Source of the DNA: Afipia sp.
GTDB lineage: Bacteria; Pseudomonadota; Alphaproteobacteria; Rhizobiales; Xanthobacteraceae
Assembly (NCBI GenBank): GCA_024508675.1
Contig: JANINQ010000011.1
Location: 62,001 to 126,000 of the forward strand
Direction of reading: 5' to 3'
DNA: 64,000 nt
Made by a program: the position numbers and the translations under genes. Under the pieces are notes generated by a model that worked only from the letters and a program-made list of their open reading frames with translations, had not been told where the DNA came from and did not search any database. Of this stretch, positions 16,876 through 26,812 are shown piece by piece (positions within the stretch are counted from its first letter, which is position 1; every line of letters begins with the position of its first letter).

Positions 16876-19646
16876 TATCCGCGTGCTTTACCGGCGCTCT
16901 TCTTTTCCGCGACCTTGGTGACCTTGGCTGCGGCGACCTTCGATGCCTTGGCCTTCTTGGCGGCCGCCTCCTTCAGGGAGACGGGTGCAGCCGCCTCCTT
17001 TTTGGGAGCGGCTTTCTTCGCCACGGCTTTCTTTTTCGCAGCGGGCTTCTTTGGTGCTGCTGCATCATCGGAGGCAGCCGCCGGTTTGGCTGCCTTCTTC
17101 GCGGCCTTTTTCGGCGCGGCGCGTTTTGCCTTGCCGCCGGTCTTGGCCGCGCGCTCCTCGATCAGCGCGATGGCTTCCTCGATGGTCAGCTTCTCCGGCT
17201 CGATGCTGTCGGGAATGGTCGCATTGATGCCGTCGATGGTGACGTAGGCGCCGTAGCGGCCCTTCTTGAGCATGATCTTGCCGCCGCGCGCCGGATAGTC
17301 GCCGACCTCCTTGCCGGGGTCTGCGCCGAACCGTCGGCTCGGGCCTTTGGCAACCTTTTCAGCGATCAGCGTGATCGCGCGGTTGAGGCCGACATGGTAG
17401 ACATCGTCACCGGCTTCGAGGCTCGCGTAAGTCTTGCCGTGACGCACGAACGGACCAAAGCGTCCGATGCCAGCGGTGATGACCTCGCCATCTTCCGGAT
17501 GCGGGCCGATGTCGCGCGGGAGCGACAGCAGCTTCAGCGCGAGTTCGAGTTCAACGTCCGCGGGCGACATGTTCTTCGGAATGCCCGCGCGCTTCGGCTT
17601 CTCGTCCTCGCCGTAATCCTTCGGCTCGCCGAGCTGGATATAAGGACCGAAGCGTCCGGCCTTCACTGCGACTTCAAGACCCGAGACGGGGTCCTTGCCG
17701 AGCGGGCGGTCGCTCGCGCCGCTGGAAGCGGCGAGGGGGCGTGTGTAACGGCATTCGGGATAGTTCGAGCAGCCGACGAACGCGCCGAACTTGCCTGCCT
17801 TGAGATTGAGCTTGCCGGTGCCGCAGCTCGGGCACTGGCGCGGGTCGCCGCCGTCAGCACGCGGCTCGTAGATATGCTCGCCGAGCATCGCATCGAGCAC
17901 ATCGAGCACTTCGGTAACGCGAACGTCCTTGATGTCGTCGACAGCGCCGATGAAGTCTCGCCAGAAATCTGCGAGCACCTGCTTCCAGGCGATCTCGTTG
18001 TTGGAAATCCGGTCGAGCTTTTCCTCAAGGTCGGCGGTGAAGTCGAACTCGACATAGCGCGCGAAGTAATTCTCGAGGAAGGCAACGACCACGCGGCCCT
18101 TGTCTTCGCCGTGCAGGCGCTTCTTTTCGAGCTTCACATAGCCGCGATCCTTCAGCACCTGAATGATCGATGCGTAGGTGGAAGGCCGGCCGATGCCGAG
18201 TTCTTCCATGCGCTTGACCAGCGAGGCTTCCGAGAAACGCGGCGGAGGCTCGGTGAAGTGTTGGGCGACGTCGAGCTTCTCGCGCTTGACCGTTTCGCCC
18301 TGGTTGATCACCGGCAGCCGCTTGCTGTCTTCATCCTCGGGATCATCGTCGCGGCCTTCCTGATAGACCGCGAGGAAACCGTCGAATTTCACCACCTGAC
18401 CGGTTGCGCGCAATTCGAGCACGCGAGCGCCAGCCTTGGCGGAGATGTCGACAGTGGTGCGTTCGAGTTCAGCCGATTCCATCTGGCTGGCGACGGTGCG
18501 CATCCAGATCAGTTCATAAAGACGGAACTGGTCGTTATCGAGCCGGGCCTTCAGCGACGCGGGGCGGCGCGACAGGTCGGTCGGGCGGATGGCTTCGTGC
18601 GCTTCCTGCGCGTTCTTGGCCTTGGAGGTATAATGTCGCGGAGAATCCGGAACGTAGTTCTTGCCGTAGTCCTCGCCGATCACCTTTCGGACCTGCGTGA
18701 CCGCTTCGGGCGCGATGGAGACGCCGTCGGTACGCATATAAGTAATGAGACCGGTGGTTTCGCCGCCGATATCGATACCTTCATAAAGACGCTGTGCGAT
18801 GCGCATGGTGTGCGCCGGCGCGAATCCGAGCTTGCGGCTGGCTTCCTGCTGCAGGGTCGAGGTGGTGAACGGCGACTGCGGATTGCGCCGAGCCGGTTTG
18901 GCTTCGACCCCGGTGACGGTGAAGGTTGCGGCTTCCAGCGCCTTCCTGAAATCCTCGGCTTCCGCGCCGGTGCCGATATCGAGGCGCTGCAGCTTGCGGC
19001 CATCGGCGCCGACAAGGCGAGCCTCGAAGCTGTCGCCGCGCGGTGTGATGAGCGTCGCCAGCAGCGACCAGTATTCCTTCGCGACGAATTTTTCGATTTC
19101 CAGTTCGCGGTCGCAGACTAGCCGCAGGGCAACGGACTGCACGCGGCCGGCGGAGCGGGCGCCGGGCAGCTTGCGCCAGAGAACAGGAGAGAGGGTGAAA
19201 CCGACGAGATAGTCCAGCGCGCGGCGCGCCATATAGGCGTCGACCAGCGCACCATCGATCTGGCGGGGGTGCTGCATCGCTTCGGTGACGGACTGTTTGG
19301 TAATCGCGTTGAAGACAACGCGCTCAACCTTCTGGTCTTTCAGCGCGCGCTTCTGCTTCATGATCTCCAGAACGTGCCAGGAAATCGCCTCGCCCTCGCG
19401 ATCAGGGTCGGTTGCGAGGATCAGCTTGTCCGCGCCCTTGAGCGCCTTGGCGATATCGTTGAGACGGCCGGCCGCCTTGGGGTCGGTTTCCCATATCATC
19501 TGGAAATCGGCGTCCGGATCGACCGATCCATTCTTGGCCGGGAGGTCGCGGACATGGCCATACGAGGCCAAAACCTCGTAGGAGGAGCCCAAATACTTGT
19601 TGATCGTCTTGGCCTTGGCAGGCGACTCGACAATGACGAGATTCAT
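16875..19646 (-). CDS. topA: DNA topoisomerase I
   Basis: A 923-residue type IA topoisomerase that relaxes negative supercoils. Toprim domain at the N-terminus (MNLVIVESPAKAKTINKYLG; DPDREGEAISWH), active-site tyrosine in TGLITYMRTDGVSI, a Topo_C4 zinc finger (CPSCGTGKLNLKAGKFGAFV followed by GCSNYPECRYTR), then repeated C-terminal segments of the KAGRFGPYIQLG and GIGRFGPFVRHG type. The last 80 or so residues are lysine/alanine-rich (KRAAPKKAAKKAAKPAAA and similar), as in other high-GC alphaproteobacteria, probably giving nonspecific DNA contact. The gene normally sits next to dprA in this group; here an HxlR/SDR pair lies between. Confidence 0.96.
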   Translation of the reverse strand: MNLVIVESPAKAKTINKYLGSSYEVLASYGHVRDLPAKNGSVDPDADFQMIWETDPKAAGRLNDIAKALKGADKLILATDPDREGEAISWHVLEIMKQKRALKDQKVERVVFNAITKQSVTEAMQHPRQIDGALVDAYMARRALDYLVGFTLSPVLWRKLPGARSAGRVQSVALRLVCDRELEIEKFVAKEYWSLLATLITPRGDSFEARLVGADGRKLQRLDIGTGAEAEDFRKALEAATFTVTGVEAKPARRNPQSPFTTSTLQQEASRKLGFAPAHTMRIAQRLYEGIDIGGETTGLITYMRTDGVSIAPEAVTQVRKVIGEDYGKNYVPDSPRHYTSKAKNAQEAHEAIRPTDLSRRPASLKARLDNDQFRLYELIWMRTVASQMESAELERTTVDISAKAGARVLELRATGQVVKFDGFLAVYQEGRDDDPEDEDSKRLPVINQGETVKREKLDVAQHFTEPPPRFSEASLVKRMEELGIGRPSTYASIIQVLKDRGYVKLEKKRLHGEDKGRVVVAFLENYFARYVEFDFTADLEEKLDRISNNEIAWKQVLADFWRDFIGAVDDIKDVRVTEVLDVLDAMLGEHIYEPRADGGDPRQCPSCGTGKLNLKAGKFGAFVGCSNYPECRYTRPLAASSGASDRPLGKDPVSGLEVAVKAGRFGPYIQLGEPKDYGEDEKPKRAGIPKNMSPADVELELALKLLSLPRDIGPHPEDGEVITAGIGRFGPFVRHGKTYASLEAGDDVYHVGLNRAITLIAEKVAKGPSRRFGADPGKEVGDYPARGGKIMLKKGRYGAYVTIDGINATIPDSIEPEKLTIEEAIALIEERAAKTGGKAKRAAPKKAAKKAAKPAAASDDAAAPKKPAAKKKAVAKKAAPKKEAAAPVSLKEAAAKKAKASKVAAAKVTKVAEKKSAGKARG

Positions 19647-19821
19647 TTGATTCCAATAACTTAACGGGGATACGCGGGCCGGAATCGCAAGATTCCATGA
19701 GGCTGGCTTGGCCGATACATGGGTAAAAGGGGGTCCGCTGTCAAATCGGGATCTGGTGAAGAGGCCGGTTTGGCGTCCTGATTTCCCGTAAAAATAGCAA
19801 TAAATGTAACTTGTGGTTGTG

Positions 19822-19834
19822 CACGTTATACGTG
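19822..19834. promoter_or_regulatory. short palindrome CACGT-TAT-ACGTG
   Basis: A perfect 5-bp dyad with a 3-nt centre in the AT-rich 245-nt gap between topA and the small gene at 19892. It could be an operator; no known regulator consensus is claimed. Confidence 0.25.
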
Positions 19835-19891
19835 TATTATCTAAAAAAGCTCTTCAGTTGATGTGGTTTGCCGACTCTCAGGGGTGTGCGG

Positions 19892-20110
19892 ATGGTCGTT
19901 CGCGACAGTCGCAGCGATATGTTGCCGTCTGATTCAATCGCGGGAGACGGGGGACCGGCCGAAGCCGCCAGTTTGATCTCAGCCGCCGTCGCCGAACTGA
20001 CCCAGTTGGCGCACCGGCATCGTCTCGACATGCTCGCACACCTGCTCGATATGGCTAAGCTCGAAGCTGACGAGTTCAGCCGGCGGCAGGCGGCTTCCGC
20101 ACGATTTTGA
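19892..20110 (+). CDS. small conserved hypothetical protein
   Basis: A 72-residue protein with a disordered N-terminus and a helical C-terminal half (LISAAVAELTQLAHRHRLDM followed by LAHLLDMAKLEADEFS). I recall similar short helical proteins in Rhizobiales, but no function. ATG 19892 is preferred to an upstream in-frame TTG at 19868. It is convergent with the HxlR gene (10 nt between stops). The helix pattern is amphipathic, consistent with a protein-binding module; that is inference. Real coding is likely but not certain. Confidence 0.6.
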   Translation: MVVRDSRSDMLPSDSIAGDGGPAEAASLISAAVAELTQLAHRHRLDMLAHLLDMAKLEADEFSRRQAASARF

Positions 20111-20119
20111 CCGGATTCC

Positions 20120-20569
20120 CTAGGCGGAAGCGGGGATCAGGACTTTCGTGTCCGTTTGTTCCAGCACGCGGCCATCGTGGGCGCGGATCTGTAACTTGCC
20201 GAGCGGTTGCCCGTCCTTGCGATCGACCAGTGCGCTGAACTTCTCGTTCGGCGCGAACGCATACTCCTCGCCCCACTGTCGCAGCGCGACCAGCACCGGA
20301 AACAGTGCGCGGGCCTTATCCGTCGGCACATAGTCCTGATAGGCACTCCCGTCCGAAGCCGGCTTCACCTCAAGAATGCCCTGGGCCACGAGTGTCCGCA
20401 GGCGGGTGGTTAGGATGTTTTTAGCCACGCCGAGGTTTTTCTGAAATTGGCTGAAGCGCCGCGCACCCATGAGCGCATCCCGAATGATCAGCAGCGACCA
20501 CCAGTCACCGATGACGTCCAGCGTCCGGGCGATGGGGCAGAGATCGCCTTGAAGACTCTTGCGTTTCAC
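20120..20569 (-). CDS. HxlR family transcriptional regulator
   Basis: A 149-residue winged-helix regulator. The start is GTG 20569, directly after GGAGGA, giving MKRKSLQGDLCPIARTLDVI. The HxlR signature is present: conserved Cys in DLCPIARTLDVIGDWWSLLI, then MGARRFSQFQKNLGVAKNIL, TTRLRTLVAQGILE and DYVPTDKARALFPVL. HxlR proteins often sense thiol-reactive or quinone compounds through that cysteine. The gene is divergent from an SDR oxidoreductase, and two near-identical dyads lie in the shared promoter, so it probably represses the SDR gene. Confidence 0.9.
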   Translation of the reverse strand: MKRKSLQGDLCPIARTLDVIGDWWSLLIIRDALMGARRFSQFQKNLGVAKNILTTRLRTLVAQGILEVKPASDGSAYQDYVPTDKARALFPVLVALRQWGEEYAFAPNEKFSALVDRKDGQPLGKLQIRAHDGRVLEQTDTKVLIPASA

Positions 20570-20595
20570 GGCCTGTCCTCCAAATCCAAAAGTCT

Positions 20596-20612
20596 GGTTG
20601 CATAATAAAACC
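20596..20612. promoter_or_regulatory. operator-like dyad 1 (HxlR/SDR promoter)
   Basis: On the minus strand this reads GGTTTTATTATGCAACC, matching site 2 (20634-20650) at 14 of 17 positions. It lies 27 nt upstream of the HxlR start. Binding by the adjacent HxlR protein is inferred. Confidence 0.5.
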
Positions 20613-20633
20613 AAGAACGCTATCTAGCAAGTC

Positions 20634-20650
20634 AGTTTCATTATGAAACC
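20634..20650. promoter_or_regulatory. operator-like dyad 2 (HxlR/SDR promoter)
   Basis: AGTTTCATTATGAAACC contains a perfect 7-bp dyad (GTTTCAT-T-ATGAAAC), 30 nt upstream of the SDR start. Its centre is 38 bp from that of site 1. Confidence 0.55.
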
Positions 20651-20679
20651 GATTGTGAATAACCCAGCAGGAGCGTTCC

Positions 20680-21453
20680 ATGAGACTTAAGGGCAAGACG
20701 GCATTCATCACCGGGGGCAACAGCGGCATCGGTCTGGCGACCGCAAAGCTGTTCGTGGCCGAGGGCGCGCGGGTCGCGATCACCGGGCGGGATCAAGCCC
20801 GGCTGGACGCGGCGGTGAAGGAACTCGGGCCGAACGGTTTTGGCATCAAGGCAGACGCGACCGATGTGGCGCAGCTTGAAGGCGCCGTTGAGCAGGCGGT
20901 GAAGAAATTCGGCAAACTCGACATCGTGTTTGCCAATGCGGGTATCGCGGGCAATACGCCGGTCGGTGGAACGACGCTCGCGGCGTTCGAGAATGTCATC
21001 AAGACGAATCTCACGGCTGTGTTCTTCACCGTGCAGGCGGCGGTTGCGCACCTCAACGACAACGGCTCGATCATTCTCAACGGCTCGGTCATCTCGGTGC
21101 TCGGCAATCCGGGATACTCGGCTTACGCCGCGACGAAAGCTGGCGTGCGCGCCATGGCGCGGGTGATGGCGTCCGAACTCTCACCGCGCGGCATCCGCGT
21201 CAACGTCGTTGCTCCCGGCGGCACGCGCACGCCGATCTGGGGACCGGGTATTGCGACGCCGCAGGCGGAGCAGGTGCTTGAAGGGCGGATTTCGCGGTCC
21301 ACGCCGCTCGGCCGGATGGGCGAGGCCGATCACATTGCCAAGACGGTGCTGTTCCTTGCATCCGACGATGCAGCCCACGTGCAGGGACAGGAAATTTTCG
21401 TCGACGGCGGCGCAACGGCGTCTCCGGCCGGCGCACCGATCTATCGCGGGTAG
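20680..21453 (+). CDS. short-chain dehydrogenase/reductase (SDR)
   Basis: A 257-residue classical SDR. NAD(P)-binding motif TGGNSGIGLATAKLFV, NAG motif in IVFANAGIAGNTPVGG, catalytic Ser in LNGSVISVLG, and YSAYAATKAGVRAMAR carrying the YxxxK pair. The C-terminal QGQEIFVDGGATASP is typical. It is divergent from an HxlR regulator, whose target it probably is; such pairs often handle quinones or aldehydes, but the substrate cannot be read from sequence. Its TAG ends directly against the stop of the convergent dprA gene with no gap. Confidence 0.92.
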   Translation: MRLKGKTAFITGGNSGIGLATAKLFVAEGARVAITGRDQARLDAAVKELGPNGFGIKADATDVAQLEGAVEQAVKKFGKLDIVFANAGIAGNTPVGGTTLAAFENVIKTNLTAVFFTVQAAVAHLNDNGSIILNGSVISVLGNPGYSAYAATKAGVRAMARVMASELSPRGIRVNVVAPGGTRTPIWGPGIATPQAEQVLEGRISRSTPLGRMGEADHIAKTVLFLASDDAAHVQGQEIFVDGGATASPAGAPIYRG

Positions 21454-22575
21454 TTATAAAAGACAGACCATCCCGCCGCCGTGGCGTTCAAGCCGTCCTG
21501 CGAGTTCGAGTTCGAGCAGGACGGTGCGGACCACGGCGGGAGAAACATCGGTCATGCGGATGAGGTCATCGATGCCGATGGGTGAGGGGCCGAGCAGGCC
21601 AATGACGCGTTCGCGTTCACCGGCGTGCGGTTCGTCATCCAATGGCTGATCGTCGGACTCCGCGATCGGCAGTTCGACCGGACGGCCCATGATCGGCTGA
21701 ACCGCGTTGAGGACGTCGGCAGCTTCCGTCACCAGCGTCGCGCCTTGCTTGATAAGATCGTTGGTGCCTGCGGCCCGTGGATCGAGCGGTGAGCCCGGCA
21801 CGGCGAAGACTTCGCGGCCTTGCTCATTTGCGAAGCGCGCAGTGATCAGTGACCCGGAACGGTGGGCCGCCTCGACAATCACCACGCCAAGCGCGACGCC
21901 GGAAATCAGACGATTGCGCCGCGGAAAGTCACGCGCGCGGGGGCCATGGCCGAGCGGCATTTCGGAAATCGCGCCGCTGCCCCTTTCGATGATGTCGAGC
22001 AGCAGGTCTTCGTGTTCGGGCGGATAAATCTTGTCGTGACCGCCTGCGAGCACGGCGACGGTGCCGGTATCGAGCGTGATGCGGTGGGCGGCCTGATCGA
22101 TTCCGCGCGCGAGGCCCGATGCGATGGCAAATCCGGCATTGCCGAGATCGCGCGCGATGGTCTGTGCGAATTTCAATCCTGCGCCGGATGCGTTGCGTGA
22201 GCCGACGATGCCGATCATTGGTTGGGTCTGGACATTGAGGACACCGCGCACGCCGAGCAGCGGCGGCGCGTCGTCGATCAGGGCAAGACGCGGCGGATAG
22301 CCGTACTCACCCGGTGCGAGCAGTGCCACGCCCATGCGGCGGCTGTTCTCAATCTCGCGCTCTGCTTCCGCCTGCGTGCAGATGCGGCCAACCCTGGATG
22401 CGCCGCCGCGCTGCGCCAGATTTGGCAGGCGGTCGAGCGCGGCGCGTGCACTGCCGAAATGATTGATGAGAGAGCGGAAGGTGCGCGGTCCGACATTGTC
22501 GGAACGGATCAGCCGCAGCCAGTCGATACGCTGTGCGTCTGTCAGTCTGGCGGTGGCTGAAGTTCTGATGTCCAC
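21454..22575 (-). CDS. dprA: DNA-processing protein DprA
   Basis: A 373-residue protein that protects incoming single-stranded DNA and loads RecA during transformation. An N-terminal SAM-like region ([20 protein letters not shown]) precedes the Rossmann-like core with [70 protein letters not shown] and [22 protein letters not shown]-terminal winged helix ([20 protein letters not shown]) ends the protein. I chose GTG 22575, after a GGGGG ribosome site, because the longer frame to 22740 overlaps a separate small gene and reads unlike protein. Confidence 0.93.
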   Translation of the reverse strand: MDIRTSATARLTDAQRIDWLRLIRSDNVGPRTFRSLINHFGSARAALDRLPNLAQRGGASRVGRICTQAEAEREIENSRRMGVALLAPGEYGYPPRLALIDDAPPLLGVRGVLNVQTQPMIGIVGSRNASGAGLKFAQTIARDLGNAGFAIASGLARGIDQAAHRITLDTGTVAVLAGGHDKIYPPEHEDLLLDIIERGSGAISEMPLGHGPRARDFPRRNRLISGVALGVVIVEAAHRSGSLITARFANEQGREVFAVPGSPLDPRAAGTNDLIKQGATLVTEAADVLNAVQPIMGRPVELPIAESDDQPLDDEPHAGERERVIGLLGPSPIGIDDLIRMTDVSPAVVRTVLLELELAGRLERHGGGMVCLL

Positions 22576-22643
22576 ACGGCCCCCATAACAGGAGTGTTGC
22601 GCAAGACCGGGCGGAGGACAATGGCATTGCAGGTGCGCGCCTC

Positions 22644-22871
22644 TCAGTGGGCGGTGCCTCTGGGCGTGATGAACAGCAGCTTGCGCGCTGCATGCTTCTG
22701 ATAGAGCGCAAGCCAGCGGAGTTCGTCCGGCGTTTTCCACTCTTTCGACGATACGGGCGCGAGCCAGCCCTGGATGGCTTCTTCCAGCGTCAGAAATTCG
22801 CCGGTTTCAGCGGCCGAGAGACCGATCAGAACGCGGTTGCCGTCGCTGTCGATTTCGTAATCGTCGCTCAT
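22644..22871 (-). CDS. small conserved hypothetical protein (75 aa)
   Basis: An acidic 75-residue soluble protein: [20 protein letters not shown], then [40 protein letters not shown] do not recognise a named family. Its composition and ordered pattern look like a real protein, and it fits between plsY and dprA on the same strand. It shows no membrane segment or signal peptide. Function unknown. Confidence 0.6.
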   Translation of the reverse strand: MSDDYEIDSDGNRVLIGLSAAETGEFLTLEEAIQGWLAPVSSKEWKTPDELRWLALYQKHAARKLLFITPRGTAH

Positions 22872-22974
22872 TCCGCTTCATTGAACGGACGCGTGCAAGA
22901 GATCAACGCTTTCCCGGCTTTAACCTAACCGCTCAACCTTACTTCGCCGGTCAGATGATCGCAGCGGGAAGTAG

Positions 22975-23586
22975 TTACCCCTTTTTACCGATCTTGCCTT
23001 CGGTTCCGTTCATCAATCGCTGGATGTTGGCGCGGTGCATGATCCAGAGCGCGACGGTCATGAGTGCGAACACGGCGGCGAGGGCGGTGTGCTGCGACCA
23101 GAACAGCATCACCGGCACGAGAACGCTTGCGACAAGCGCTGCCAGCGACGAGTAGCGGAAGATGACCGCGACCGCGATCCAGATGGCACAGAAAGCGAGC
23201 GCCGCGGGCCAGAACAGGCCGAGCAGCACGCCGATATAGGTGGCGACGCCTTTGCCGCCCTTGAACTTCAGCCACACCGGGAAAAGGTGGCCGATGAAAG
23301 CGCCGACACCCGCTGCGATCGCGGCATTCGGACCGCCGAAATATCCGGCGACGATCACAGCAATCGTTCCCTTGAGCATGTCACCGAGCAGGGTCGCCGC
23401 AGCGAGCCCCTTGTTGCCGGTGCGCAGGACATTGGTTGCGCCGATGTTGCCGGAGCCGATCGAGCGCAGGTCCTGCGTGCCTGCCAGTTTGGTCAGGATC
23501 AGTCCGAACGGAATCGAGCCGCACAGATAGCCGAACAGGAAGGCCAGCACGAAGCTGAGGGCAAAGGCCGTCAGGAAACCGCTCAT
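22975..23586 (-). CDS. plsY: glycerol-3-phosphate acyltransferase PlsY
   Basis: A 203-residue inner-membrane enzyme transferring acyl groups from acyl-phosphate to glycerol-3-phosphate, the first step of phospholipid synthesis. The three PlsY motifs are intact: [29 protein letters not shown] and [18 protein letters not shown]. Several membrane segments are evident. It lies 39 nt downstream of the pyrC-like gene on the same strand, an order (pyrB-pyrC-plsY-dprA) common in Bradyrhizobium relatives. Confidence 0.95.
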   Translation of the reverse strand: MSGFLTAFALSFVLAFLFGYLCGSIPFGLILTKLAGTQDLRSIGSGNIGATNVLRTGNKGLAAATLLGDMLKGTIAVIVAGYFGGPNAAIAAGVGAFIGHLFPVWLKFKGGKGVATYIGVLLGLFWPAALAFCAIWIAVAVIFRYSSLAALVASVLVPVMLFWSQHTALAAVFALMTVALWIMHRANIQRLMNGTEGKIGKKG

Positions 23587-23625
23587 GATCTCTCACATGT
23601 CAAAGTTGAGTGCGGCGAGGCGCAC

Positions 23626-24936
23626 TTAAACATGTTCATAGACGGTGCGTCCGTCAACGATGGTCCGCGCGACGCGGCCCGAGAACCGCGCTTCGTCGAA
23701 CGGCGTATTCTTGCACTGCGATTTCAGGTCGGCGGGGTCGAGCACCCATGGCGTATCGAGATCGATCACGATCACATCGGCGGGCGAGCCCGGGCGCAGC
23801 GAGCCGCCGGGTAAACCGAGCAGTTCAGCCGGGCGGGTCGACATGGCGCGGATCAGGGTCTTGAGATCGACTTCGCCGGAATGAACGAGGCGCAGGCCTG
23901 CCGACAGCATGGTCTCGAGGCCGATGGCGCCTGCGGCGGCTTCCGCGAACGGCAGGCGCTTCACCTCGACGTCCTGCGGATTGTGATCCGACATGATGAC
24001 ATCGATCAGGCCGGAAGCGAGGCCGGCGACCAGTGCGGCACGATCGCGCTCGGTGCGCAGCGGCGGCGACACCTTAAGGAAGGTACGATAGGGGCCGATG
24101 TCGTTTTCGTTCAGCGTGAGATGATTGATCGAAGCCGATGCGCTGACCCTCAGGCCCGCATCCTTGGCTTGCTTGAGAATATCCAGCGAGTCGGTGCAGG
24201 TGAGGGAGCCTGCATGATAGCGGCCACCGGTCAGCGCCACGAGGCGCATGTCGCGCTCCAGCACCACCGCTTCCGACGCATTGGGAATTCCCATCAGGCC
24301 GATGCGCGAGGCAAATTCCCCTTCGTTCATCACGCCTTCGCCCACCAGATTCGGATCTTCGGTGTGGTGGACGATCAGCGCATCGAAATCGCGGGCGTAG
24401 GTGAGCGCCCGGCGCATCACCAGCGCGTTCATCACGCTCTTGTCGCCGTCGGTGAATGCGACCGCGCCTGCTGCCTTGAGCAGGCCGATCTCGGTCATCT
24501 CATCGCCATTCATGCCCTTGGTCAGGGCGGCCATGGGATGAATGTTGACGATCGCGGTATCGCGGGCGCGGCGCAGGACGAAGTCCACGGTCGCGGAATT
24601 GTCGATGACAGGCTTGGTGTCGGGCTGGCAGACGATGGTGGTGATCCCGCCCGCCGCTGCGGCCAGGCTGGCCGAGGCAAAGGTCTCGCGGTGGCCCGCG
24701 CCCGGCTCGCCGACAAAGGCGCGCATGTCCACAAGGCCGGGGGCCACGACCTTACCGGCGCAATTAATAATGTCTGTGCCTTCGGGCACGCCGGCGGCTC
24801 CGATACCGCGGCGGGCATCGCGGATCATGCCGTCGGCAATGAGCACATCGCCGGGTCCGTCGAGATCCCGCGCGGGATCGATCAGCCGCGCGTTGGCGAG
24901 CAGGATGGGGCGTCGATCTGTGCGCATGTGCTTCAC
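23626..24936 (-). CDS. pyrC: dihydroorotase-like protein (PyrC family) lacking the HxH metal motif
   Basis: A 436-residue amidohydrolase-fold protein in the position of pyrC after pyrB. The GTG at 24936 overlaps the pyrB TGA (GTGA); an ATG at 24927 is the alternative. In active class I dihydroorotases the first metal ligands lie in DxHxHxREPG; here the sequence is [10 protein letters not shown], so both histidines are replaced (R72 and F74). NHL replaces the usual HHL motif, while SDHNPQ is kept. It therefore may be a non-catalytic partner, like PyrC'/PyrX proteins that are needed for aspartate transcarbamoylase assembly. If so, a working dihydroorotase must lie elsewhere in the genome. Confidence 0.8.
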   Translation of the reverse strand: MKHMRTDRRPILLANARLIDPARDLDGPGDVLIADGMIRDARRGIGAAGVPEGTDIINCAGKVVAPGLVDMRAFVGEPGAGHRETFASASLAAAAGGITTIVCQPDTKPVIDNSATVDFVLRRARDTAIVNIHPMAALTKGMNGDEMTEIGLLKAAGAVAFTDGDKSVMNALVMRRALTYARDFDALIVHHTEDPNLVGEGVMNEGEFASRIGLMGIPNASEAVVLERDMRLVALTGGRYHAGSLTCTDSLDILKQAKDAGLRVSASASINHLTLNENDIGPYRTFLKVSPPLRTERDRAALVAGLASGLIDVIMSDHNPQDVEVKRLPFAEAAAGAIGLETMLSAGLRLVHSGEVDLKTLIRAMSTRPAELLGLPGGSLRPGSPADVIVIDLDTPWVLDPADLKSQCKNTPFDEARFSGRVARTIVDGRTVYEHV

Positions 24937-25886
24937 GCGTTAGGCAGGTTGCGGGCGAGTGCTTCGAGCACCGCCATGCGAACCGCCACCCCCATTTCGA
25001 CCTGTTCGCGGATCAGCGACTGCGCGCCGTCCGCCACGATGGAGTCGATCTCGACGCCTCTGTTCATCGGGCCGGGATGCATCACCAGCGCGTCCGGTTT
25101 GGCGTAACCGAGTTTCTTCTGGTCGAGACCATAATAGTGGAAATATTCCGAACTGGACGGCACGAACGATCCGTTCATACGTTCGCGCTGCAGGCGCAGC
25201 ATCATCACGATGTCCGCTCCCTCAAGGCCTTCGCGCATGTCACGGGCGACTTCGACGCCCATGCGCTCGATGCCGGGAGGCAGCAGCGTGGAAGGGGCAA
25301 CCACGCGGACGCGCGCACCCATGGCATTGAGGAGGATGATGTTGGAGCGGGCGACACGCGAATGCAGCACGTCGCCGCAGATCGCCACCAGAAGGCCTTC
25401 GATATGGCCCTTGTTGCGGCGGATGGTCAGCGCGTCGAGCAGCGCCTGCGTCGGATGTTCGTGCGCGCCGTCCCCGGCATTGATGACGGAGCCATCGACT
25501 TTCTGGGCGAGCAGTTCCACCGCGCCGGAGGCATGATGGCGCACCACCAGAATATCCGGATGCATGGCGTTGAGGGTCACCGCCGTGTCCATCAGCGTTT
25601 CGCCCTTGCGGATCGAGGACGATGCCACCGACATGTTCATCACGTCCGCGCCGAGCCGTTTTCCGGCGATCTCGAACGAGGATTGGGTGCGGGTGGAGGC
25701 CTCGAAGAACAGGTTGACCTGGGTGCGGCCGCGCAGGTTGCTGCGCTTCTTGTCCACCTGCCGGTTCAGTTCAACGAACTCTTCGGAAAGGTCCAGAAGG
25801 CCGTTGATATCGGCCACGGAAAGGCCCTCGATACCCAGCAGATGCCGGTGTCCAAGGACGAAACTCGATTTCGATGCAGTTGTCAT
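24933..25886 (-). CDS. pyrB: aspartate carbamoyltransferase catalytic subunit
   Basis: A 317-residue enzyme forming N-carbamoyl-aspartate in pyrimidine synthesis. The carbamoyl-phosphate site [20 protein letters not shown] is complete, with [11 protein letters not shown] and [13 protein letters not shown] also present. ATG 25886 (MTTASKSSF) fits the family; the open frame to 26009 runs into non-protein-like sequence. It overlaps the pyrC-like gene by 4 nt, consistent with a class A type complex of the two products. Confidence 0.95.
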   Translation of the reverse strand: MTTASKSSFVLGHRHLLGIEGLSVADINGLLDLSEEFVELNRQVDKKRSNLRGRTQVNLFFEASTRTQSSFEIAGKRLGADVMNMSVASSSIRKGETLMDTAVTLNAMHPDILVVRHHASGAVELLAQKVDGSVINAGDGAHEHPTQALLDALTIRRNKGHIEGLLVAICGDVLHSRVARSNIILLNAMGARVRVVAPSTLLPPGIERMGVEVARDMREGLEGADIVMMLRLQRERMNGSFVPSSSEYFHYYGLDQKKLGYAKPDALVMHPGPMNRGVEIDSIVADGAQSLIREQVEMGVAVRMAVLEALARNLPNA

Positions 25887-26068
25887 TAAAGCAAGAGCTA
25901 TAGGCAGACTTGCCCGGCGGAGCAAGGCGGATTCGGCCCCTGCGGAGTTTTCCCCCGCTGATGTCCGGGCAGGGTAAACGGGCGGGAAGCAGGACGGGGA
26001 ATGTTGCATCTATCGCATTTTGGCGGCGATAACAGGATCGTTCCCATCGGGATGAAACGGACGGAATC

Positions 26069-26812
26069 ATGAAGTTTGCCATCGCATTTCTGACCGGATT
26101 TCTGAGTGCGTCGGCGGCTTGGGCCCAGCCTTTGCCCGCTGATTTCGTCTATCTGCGCGACATCGACCCGACCATCATTCAAGACATGCGTTATGCCACG
26201 GCGAACAATTTCGTCGGCCGGGTGCTGAAGGGATATGAAGCCGGAGAGTGCATCGTCACACGCAGCGTCGGCGCGGCGCTCAGGCGCGTGCAGCAAGATC
26301 TGAAACCGCGCGGTCTGTCGCTGAAAATGTACGATTGCTATCGCCCGCAGCGCGCGGTGGATGACATGTATGCGTGGGCACAGGACGGCAAGGAGACCCC
26401 GGCGCAGAAGCTCTACAATCCGAAGATGCGTAAGGAGGACCTGTTCCGCCTCGGCTATATCGCAAGGCATTCCGGCCATTCCACCGGCAAGGCGGTGGAT
26501 CTGACACTGGTTCGGTTGCCTGTCGCGAAGGCCGCGCCGTTCGATTCCAATGCCGGCTACGCCGATTGTACCGGGCCGCAACATCTTCGCGTGCCGGACA
26601 ACAGCGTCGATATGGGTACGGGTTATGACTGCTCGGACGAGAAGGCGAATACAGACTCGAAGGCGATCACGCCGCAGCAGCGCAAGTGGCGTGAGACACT
26701 CGTGAACGCGATGGCACGGCAGGGTTTCGCAAACCTGCAGCTGGAATGGTGGCACTTTTCGCTGCCGTCACCCCGAGATACCGCTTTCGATTTTCCGGTG
26801 ACGAAGCGATAG
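26069..26812 (+). CDS. D-alanyl-D-alanine dipeptidase, VanX/DdpX type (M15D)
   Basis: A 247-residue exported zinc peptidase. Signal peptide MKFAIAFLTGFLSASAAWA with AxA cleavage. The family core is present: YLRDIDPTIIQDMRYATANN, YDCYRPQRAVDDMYAWA, SGHSTGKAVDLTLVRL (zinc His and Asp) and LEWWHFSL (catalytic Glu, zinc His). It would cleave D-Ala-D-Ala dipeptide in the periplasm, in cell-wall turnover or nutrition rather than vancomycin resistance, as no VanH/VanA partners are nearby. It is divergent from pyrB. Confidence 0.88.
   Translation: MKFAIAFLTGFLSASAAWAQPLPADFVYLRDIDPTIIQDMRYATANNFVGRVLKGYEAGECIVTRSVGAALRRVQQDLKPRGLSLKMYDCYRPQRAVDDMYAWAQDGKETPAQKLYNPKMRKEDLFRLGYIARHSGHSTGKAVDLTLVRLPVAKAAPFDSNAGYADCTGPQHLRVPDNSVDMGTGYDCSDEKANTDSKAITPQQRKWRETLVNAMARQGFANLQLEWWHFSLPSPRDTAFDFPVTKR

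Noticed and set aside
16851-19121. 756-codon plus-strand open frame under topA
   Set aside because: Antisense shadow of topA, whose motifs are intact.
26069-26812. VanX-like gene as a vancomycin-resistance locus
   Set aside because: No vanH/vanA/vanR partners; stand-alone M15D dipeptidases are common in Gram-negative bacteria.
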